DNA of 64,000 nt, taken from contig BCIK01000007.1 of the NCBI GenBank assembly GCA_039545295.1, positions 813,835-877,834 of the forward strand, given 5' to 3'. Position 1 is the first letter of the stretch. Each line of letters opens with the position of its first letter. This DNA comes from Udeniomyces pyricola. Lineage: Eukaryota > Basidiomycota > Tremellomycetes > Cystofilobasidiales > Mrakiaceae. This document shows positions 57,289-64,000 of this stretch, piece by piece. A program made the position numbers and the translations under genes. The notes under the pieces were generated by a model. The model did no database searches and was not told where the DNA came from. It saw only the letters and a list, made by a program, of their open reading frames with translations.

Positions 57289-60200
57289 ATGTCGGATCTT
57301 GCCTCTTGGACTTTCAAGCTCGCTCAGCAGAATCAGGAGCTCCTCGATGCGGAAGAAGAAGCGAACCGACGATTGGAGCAGGTGCGTTGCGACGCGTCGA
57401 CACTGTATGCCGACGTTCCCGCCCTTCGACGGCATCGTCGCCTTCTTTGCCCTCTCCCCCTCTTTCCCCCCTTTATCCGCGTATGCAGCTCAAGGGCTGC
57501 TCTGAAGAGCACGTACTTGCTCAGAGGCATATACTTATCATTTGAACCCACTTCAACTTCCATCTGGTCCTTCTTGTCTGCTTTTCGTCCGCCACACATC
57601 AACCTCCGGCCCCCACCTCCTCCCCTCGTCAACCCCATCAGGAAATCGCTCAGGCTCGCAGAAACCGTGAATCCCGCCGAATCCCATCCCGCTTCAATTC
57701 TCAACCTCGTCCACCGACGGCTTCTAGCAGCAAGTTCTCGTCTGTGACTGGTACCCGTGAGTGAGCACGCGAGCGAATCCATCCCGCCTCAACAATTCGT
57801 CCCCCTTAGGTTGCCTGGACTAGGTTGTTACCCGCATATACCCCACATTGAGTACTCAACAGAGCCATATCTACTCCCTGATATCTACCCGTCTAGCTGC
57901 TACGCTCTCAAAACCATCGCTTCCTTATCTACCCAATTCTCGCCCACAAGCTCCTCTGCCACACTCACCCGCTACGACCGCCCTTGCCGACATGATTGGC
58001 TCGACCTCAACCTCGGCACCCCGACGAAACGTGCCAGCTTCGCCTACCAAGAAATCCAGATTCAATCTGGACAATCAAGTTAAACTACAGCCACAGCCTA
58101 ATGAGGTTGTTGAAAGGGAGCGTGTCGAAGGGTTTTCGTTTGGGAGCGTTTCCTCTACAAACAAACCAAGTTGGATGAGGGAGATTCACCCATCTGGGGC
58201 CCTGCCTTCTCCAGTGGTGCCAACCGCTATTTCTGCATCAAATAGCCGACATCGGACCAATTTCAGTACATCTGTAATCCCATCTGAACCAGCTGCCGAG
58301 TTTCCTCCAACAGCCGACCACCTATCATCCTCTTCTCGATCGGCCTGGATGAAGCGCAAGTCGACGTTTGAACTTCCTTCTTCTGCTGCATCTGTTGTTC
58401 CTGAACCAAGAACCTCTGTAGATTCCACCGTCCCATCACAGCCAGCTTCTTCGTCTCAACATCTTGTTCCTCGCACGGCTGCTCGACACAGACCTAACCT
58501 TTCGACATCTGCCATTCCGGTTGCGGCAATCGAGTCTATTCCTACACAGCAGCATCTGACCCCATCGGCGTCTCTTCTGAGACCGTTACCAACTCCATCA
58601 CCATCTCTGTTAGCCCGTCTACCACCTACTCCTCCCTCGAACGCATTTCTTGGTATATCGACCCTCCAGGACCGGGGCGCGACTCCGAGCTTGACCCGGC
58701 TAAAAGGCAGAGGTATCGTTGAGGAGCAGCTTCGTAGAAGCAAGATACGGGGAGACGTTGATGAGATGGGCATGTCTCTTGGGTCCAGGGAGTCGGGCTC
58801 CATCGGTAGCACAGAGGGAAGAAGGACAGACTCATGGCAAGGGTCCAACACCTCGCGGGGACAACCTTCGACGGAGATCGAACCGTCAATCACAACCAAA
58901 GGACAATCGGCGGTTGACAGTGGCTCAGCCTTTCGATCGCCCAAGCCTCCGATTCCCTCGACAAACCCCAGCGCTCTCGTTCCGAAGGGCGTTCCTGCGG
59001 CTCGACCTGTGCTGTCACCACCCAAATCTACTGAAGTCAAAACACGTGACAAGTTTTTCCCTCTTCGCACCACGAACCCCTTACAATCGCCTGTACCCAA
59101 GCCGTCCCTTGCGACCCCAACCACGGTCAACAGTACCGCATTCCTCTTTTCCTCTCCGCGAATCAACGTCAAATCCTTTGTCCAATCGGTCGACTCGTCG
59201 CATGGAAGTGCCTCTCCCCAGCTCTCCCAGCCTTCACCTCGCCTCGGCCTTGGTATCTCAAGTCCCGGTGGCTCGTCCGTACCATTCGCTGTTGGGCTCG
59301 GTAAACGCAAGCCTCCACCGCCCGCTGCGCCCAACGATGGAAACGAACAAGACCATCAACATCCGTTTGCTCCTCCCACCAAGTCGCCGAAATCATCCCT
59401 CCGAGGCCTTGCCCGTTCTTCCTCTCGCAGTCAGAACACTCCGCCTGTCCCCAAATTACAGGATGCGTTTGTTCGTCCGTTGTCGGTCTCAAAAGACAGG
59501 GAGGCTAGAAGATCGCAGGCATCTATGGGGCGCAAGGCTGGGGGAAAGGCTGTGAGAGATGGGTACGACCTGGACGAGAAGCTTCCCAACCCCTGGTCAA
59601 CATTTCTTACGACCAAGAACAGTGCTCTTGAAAGAGATCGACCATTTGGAAACGTCGAGGTAGACACTCCGACCACTCCGACTGGACCGAGCTCGGCATT
59701 ACCCCCGTCCACGACCCAAACCCGATCGCCTGTGAAAAACGCTCCTTTCAGCTTGAGCCCAACTGCAACAGCTTCTCGACCTGCTCTCAAATCAATTCTC
59801 ACACCAGGCTCGCTCAACGACCACGCATCGGTCGAATCGAAGCCTCCCCCTCTGAAGGCAACTGGACTCCCGTCCAATCGAGTAGGGCTCGTTCTCCAGA
59901 CGGTGTCGACTATCGACTCGTCGAAGGTGACCGCCCCTATTCAATCCCCTGTCGTTGCCACTCCTACGATACCAACGTTCAAGACGACAGCAGGCGTGGC
60001 TGTCAAGGTCAAGGTTTCGAAGGGATCGCCGGCGCAAGAGAGAGAATCGATTCAGCCGCTACAAGCTCAGATTGTGCAGTCACGACAGCCTCGCTTGGAA
60101 GAGAGTAAGAAGGAGCCTGTCATCCAGCGTTATGAGCTCAAGGACGAAGGGCCAGCGGTACAGAGATTCGAGTTGAAGGACGAGGGATGGGCTGACCCGA

Positions 60201-62915
60201 TGCGAGCCAAGACGGGAGAGCTTGTTCACGTGAGTCTTTGCTAGGCCTTGGGGACGCCGAGTATGCTTTCCTGCATTCAAAGGCTTTCTTGCTTTGTGAT
60301 CGCTGACCCACTGATACTGCAAACTTCGTTTCGTACCATGATGCGTTAATCTCAGCCGACTCGAGATCGAGCAAAGAAACCGAAAAGACCGACGCCCGCG
60401 GCCATTCATGTACCTGCTCCTAATCCAATCAATGAACCACAACAACACCTTGCTCCCGCCGTTCTACCAGTCTCTACCACCTCAAATGCATTCAAGCCTC
60501 TCGCTCAGCGACTTTCCATCTGGAATGGCCAGGCTCCCATCAGACCCAATGTCACAACCTCTACCTCACCTAACCTTATATCGCCTACAATCACATCCCC
60601 TTCTGAATCTGCCCAGTCGAACAATCTTCCGGCTGAGCCTCCAAGGAAGAAAGGCATGGTGGGCGCCTTTGCGTTGCCAGGACTCGCTGCGCCTGCCCCT
60701 CCTCGCTCGGCCACTTCTTCCAAGCCTGTGACACCAACAACCCCGGTAGGGCCCCCACTAGTCACAAGTCTACCGATATTATCGGTCTCGCCCAAGGTGT
60801 CTGTTCAGACAAGCAAGGAAATGCCGATGATTCGCAGAAAGATTGGTACGTGTGACATCTCCAAGTAGCTTGGTAGGCAGTCCGGATTGTGCCCCAAGCT
60901 GACAAAGCTCCTTTTCGCTGGTCTCTGGTACACTCACAGACGAAACTTTACTCCCTCGGGTCAACGTCCAGCGGATCCTCTCTCGAACCCTTCCTCCGAC
61001 GTCAGCTTATAAAGAGCTCTCAGCCTCGACCTCGCTCTCGACCGAGATTTTCGTGATTGATTCCCTCACGGGCGCCACGACCCTTCTCCCCTCTCTCTCT
61101 TCATCCAATACGTTCCCAAATATCTTTTACGATTCGGAGTCCCTCGCAATCATCCACCGATACAAGAGTCTACCTTCTGGTCTAGTCTCGACCAGGTTGT
61201 GGATGTGGATTGGGACAGGCACTGGCAGTGGGGATCAACGAGGCAAGGTCGGAGAGAAGATGGAGGAGTTTGAGCAGAGGTTCAATACCGACGCCATGAT
61301 TATTATTCAAGGACAAGAATCGGCCGACTTGATGCTCGTCCTCAACCAGTCCCTCGTCGTTCGACAGGTTTGTTAACGCGCTTCCTTCACTCTGTTAACT
61401 TATGCGCAAGCTTGGCCCGTCGTCCACCATCTGACTCGTTCTGATCCAACTCTCTGCATCTCTCTCAGGGACCTCGAGCTCACTTTTCTCTAGAGAACAC
61501 CGCAGTAGGCATTCTTGATTGCATCCCTTATGTACTTCAATCATCACATGAGCATGACCTGTTGACGATTTAACCCTTTTCCCTCTTTGTGGTCGTTCTT
61601 TCAGCTCTACTCGATACGTCAGCAAGGAAGTTCGATGCACATTGATCAAATCGAACTCTCTGCATCTTCTCTCACCTCGCGTCACCCACTCGTCCTATCC
61701 GTCCTCTCCCAGACCTTCCTTTTCCTCGCCCGAGGCACTCTCCCTTTGGAACTCGACGTCTCACGACGTTACGCTCAGCTTCTCTCCGTCAAAGGCAGCC
61801 CAGACGTCGTGGAAATTTCCGATGTTCAGCATGGAAAGCCGAGAGAGGAGGAAGAACTCTTTTGGATGTGCTTTGGGAATCTGGACGAGGTGGGTGGCGA
61901 TGGGAGCACGGCCGAACATTGGAGATGGAGGCCCACCCTCAATGAAGACCAAGTTCGAGTGTGGAAGGTGGACCATACAGCCGAATCGACGCCGGTCAGT
62001 CATCCTGTTTCTCTCAGCAAAATGCATCACGGACTTTGAAATCCTCTCGACTGATGACTCACTGGATTGTTTACATCTTTGTTGTCGCACTGGAAAACGA
62101 TAGGTTGTGGAAATCGATCCTACGTTTGCACCTCACGTCTGGTCTCGACCTATTTCGGTCATGCTCACTTCATTTGAGCTTTACGTCGTCGTCGCCGAGA
62201 ACGCAAGGTACTTCCGAACGGATATTCGGCTTGCAATCCAGGTTGCCGAGGTACGTCTTTATCTTCGTGTTTCGTAGGAAGTTTTTGCTTATCTCTTTTA
62301 TCGGTCCATCTCTCGGTCCATCTAGATATCGATGAATGTCATCTTGGAAACAATGCGAAATCGATACCCTAACCCTCGTTGGTCATTGGCTTCTGTCTCA
62401 TCATGTCTCTGCATCACCCTTGCTCTGTCCTCTTCTTCCTTCCCTATCTGTTCGTACCCGTAGGAGATGTCTAAGATTCTCGATCGACAAGTCGGCCGAC
62501 CATTCAAGCCGCCCGTCCACGTCCTTATCCTCCCCTCTCGAGTGCCTGTAGATCTCGCCGTCTATTGGCGTTCACTCGACGTTGAGAACACTGTTGTGAG
62601 TGGTCTGATGGTTTTCATTGTTGGGTCCGGTTGTCTTGTTCCTCGAGAAGAGTCCCACGCATCTGACATTTCGTATCCTTTTCTCCCTCTGATAATTTCC
62701 TCTCCTTACCGCTTTGCTTGCATCCATAACCTCCATTTGCAATCCGGCATCGACAGAATGGCTTCCTCCCCCACGATCACCTCAACCTGCTCTCCCTCAC
62801 CGACGCCAAAGCGGACCTGGCCCGAACGGCTTGGCCCAGAGCTCAGTTGGAGCAAGATAAATTCTTCTTGCCGCTCGGGTGGCATTTTAGCGACCTCGCG
62901 GGCGACGATCATTGA
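57289..62915 (+). CDS. Large DUF4045 / gelsolin-like-domain protein
   Basis: Predicted actin-associated protein of 1428 residues. Exons: 57289-57381, 57642-57756, 57897-60229, 60356-60845, 60940-61367, 61605-61994, 62104-62250, 62464-62595, 62757-62915. The start MSDLASWTFKLAQQNQEL begins a short coiled coil (residues 1-31 plus EIAQARRNRESRR). About 950 residues of Ser/Pro/Thr-rich disordered sequence follow, as in fungal DUF4045 proteins. The end of that part has a duplicated motif, QRYELKDEG and QRFELKDEG. From about residue 1011 the sequence becomes ordered and gelsolin-like: TEIFVIDSLTGATTLL, IFYDSESLAIIHRYK, LWMWIG, a second repeat-like part (LFWMCFGN, VWKVDH, FELYVVVAENARY) and a last one with VHVLILPSRVPVDLAVYWRS. 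It ends in FLPLGWHFSDLAGDDH. A role in actin organisation is inferred from the fold. Confidence 0.8.
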
Positions 62916-63224
62916 ACGACGACCTGCAAGGATTTGAGCTCCTCCTGATCGGAATACGATGGATTCAACGACTTTCTCCGTCGTCTCTCTTGCTGATTGG
63001 TTCCCGTGCCCTTTCCATTCTTTTTTTTTTCTTCTTTTTCTGTTTGGCCTGATTCGATCGTCCACTTTCCTGTTCTAATTCAGTGACCCTCGTTTTTTTC
63101 TCAGACTTCTTGTCTCTTTTTTTTCTCACCTTTTCTTTGCTTGGACGTATATACCTTCTCACTCGCTCTCTCTGTCCTTCTGCGACTGGATGTTCAGACC
63201 CCTGTTTCTTTCTCTTTGTTTCGT

Positions 63225-63260
<36 letters not shown>

Positions 63261-63900
63261 GTTCTCTGCTAAGTTCCGTCCCTTCCGTTAAACGCTTCAG
63301 GCTACTCGCTAGGCTGAACCGCTTGAGCATGTGGTATATATATATATCTTGAACGAGCTACGTAAGCTAGCTGGGAAAGCAAAGAAGGACGAAGAAGAGG
63401 AAAGAGGGGGTATTGTAATGTATAAAGAGAGAAAAGCGGGAAGAAGCATGATGAGGACATAGTTTGTCTCATGAGCTTGGGATGGAGAAAAGATCCAAAG
63501 GACGAAGCGTGCATAAATGACGAGAGAAAAGAAGGAGGAGGAGGGAAGGGGAACGAGAGGGAGACTTGGATGGAAGTTGGACTGATGCAAGTAGGAAAGG
63601 AACAGAGAAAAGAAGAGAAAGACGAAAAGGAGCTGCAAGGCGAGGCAAAAAATGGAGAAGAGAAAGAAAAGGGGGAAGGGTAGCAAGCTTGAAGAAATCA
63701 AGGTAAGCCGTTCGGATGAGCACAGAGGCCGTTTGGGGAACAGTTGTGAGAAGGTAATCAGAGTGTGACAGAAAAAGTATACGCCGAGAAAAAGTACGTT
63801 GAAGTAAAAATACGCAGTAAGGAGTTGAAGTGGAGAAGGAGGAAGGGGAGGGAGGAGGGGGGGGGGGGGGAAAGGATAGATTTAACCTCCAAAAAGCCTT
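62916..63900. other. Gene-free region with long poly-T
   Basis: Past the stop the plus strand is T/C-rich to about 63260 and purine-rich after 63380. This produces low-complexity frames on both strands. A G run lies near 63858-63870. No gene is supported. Confidence 0.5.
63226..63259. repeat. Poly-T tract of 34 bases
   Basis: Uninterrupted T run, about 310 bases downstream of the last gene. Homopolymer length may be inexact in the assembly. Confidence 0.85.
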
Positions 63901-64000
63901 TTGAACCACCCACAGAACCGTTGCCACCACCCGCCTCTCCACCCTGGCTGTCGCTTAGCTTCCCCAACCCAAAGCCGACCAGTCCCGCCCCACTCTCGAC
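63889..64000 (-). CDS. Possible C-terminal fragment of a minus-strand gene running off the window
   Basis: Near the right edge the minus strand is open with Gly-rich coding-like sequence (GAGLVGFGLGKLSDSQGG). One frame ends GWFKRLFGG then stop at 63889-63891, a tail type common in fungal proteins. The frames that look coding upstream and at the end are not the same, so a splice or shift would be needed. The product cannot be named and this may not be a gene. Confidence 0.25.

Noticed and set aside
58719..59555. A 278-codon plus-strand frame, and a 292-codon minus-strand frame at 58456-59334
   Set aside because: Both overlap the long disordered exon of the DUF4045-type protein and have no splice partners or domains.

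Overview
The window is nuclear DNA of an intron-rich fungus. I infer a basidiomycete, probably a Pucciniomycotina-type yeast. Genes are split by many short GT-AG introns, mostly 60-110 bases. The families include Bre1, Atg27, an ARF6-like GTPase, an Alr1/Mnr2-type CorA transporter, an Ecm14-like carboxypeptidase and a gelsolin-fold protein of the DUF4045 kind. Base composition is balanced and both strands carry genes. I see no mobile element, CRISPR array or prokaryotic operon. The genus cannot be read from the sequence. Exon coordinates were built by hand from splice signals, reading frame and family knowledge. In every model the spliced length is a multiple of three, but terminal exons and weak donors are less certain.

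Left part (0-16.5 kb): a bZIP regulator (minus) and a secreted M14A carboxypeptidase (plus) share a promoter. The E3 ligase BRE1 (minus, 16 exons) follows, then, from another divergent promoter, a 1016-residue charged/RGG-like protein. TRM112 (methyltransferase activator) comes next.

Middle part (17-35 kb): a tandem pair of seven-helix membrane proteins with matching exon structure (17151-22157) is the most unusual element. It is followed by a large F-box protein interrupted by an assembly gap (26674-26769), a GPI-anchored Cys-rich surface protein (minus), a FYVE-like/SAP-like/RING protein resembling animal CARP/rififylin, and a THEM6-like hot-dog-fold thioesterase homologue.

Right part (35-64 kb): a CorA-family Mg2+ transporter (minus), an unrecognised coiled-coil protein, a VanZ-like membrane protein (minus), ATG27 (minus) and ARF6 (plus) sharing a 331-base promoter, a MoxR/ChlI-like protein with an altered P-loop, proteasome chaperone 4, an ADCK1/Mcp2-type UbiB kinase, a small conserved protein, and a 1428-residue DUF4045/gelsolin-like protein. 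A fragment of a further minus-strand gene may run off the right edge.

The genes are mostly housekeeping (ubiquitin and chromatin, vesicle traffic and autophagy, proteasome assembly, translation, mitochondria, ion transport). They do not form an obvious functional cluster. The seven-helix pair, the orphan proteins and the cell-surface protein are the lineage-specific content.
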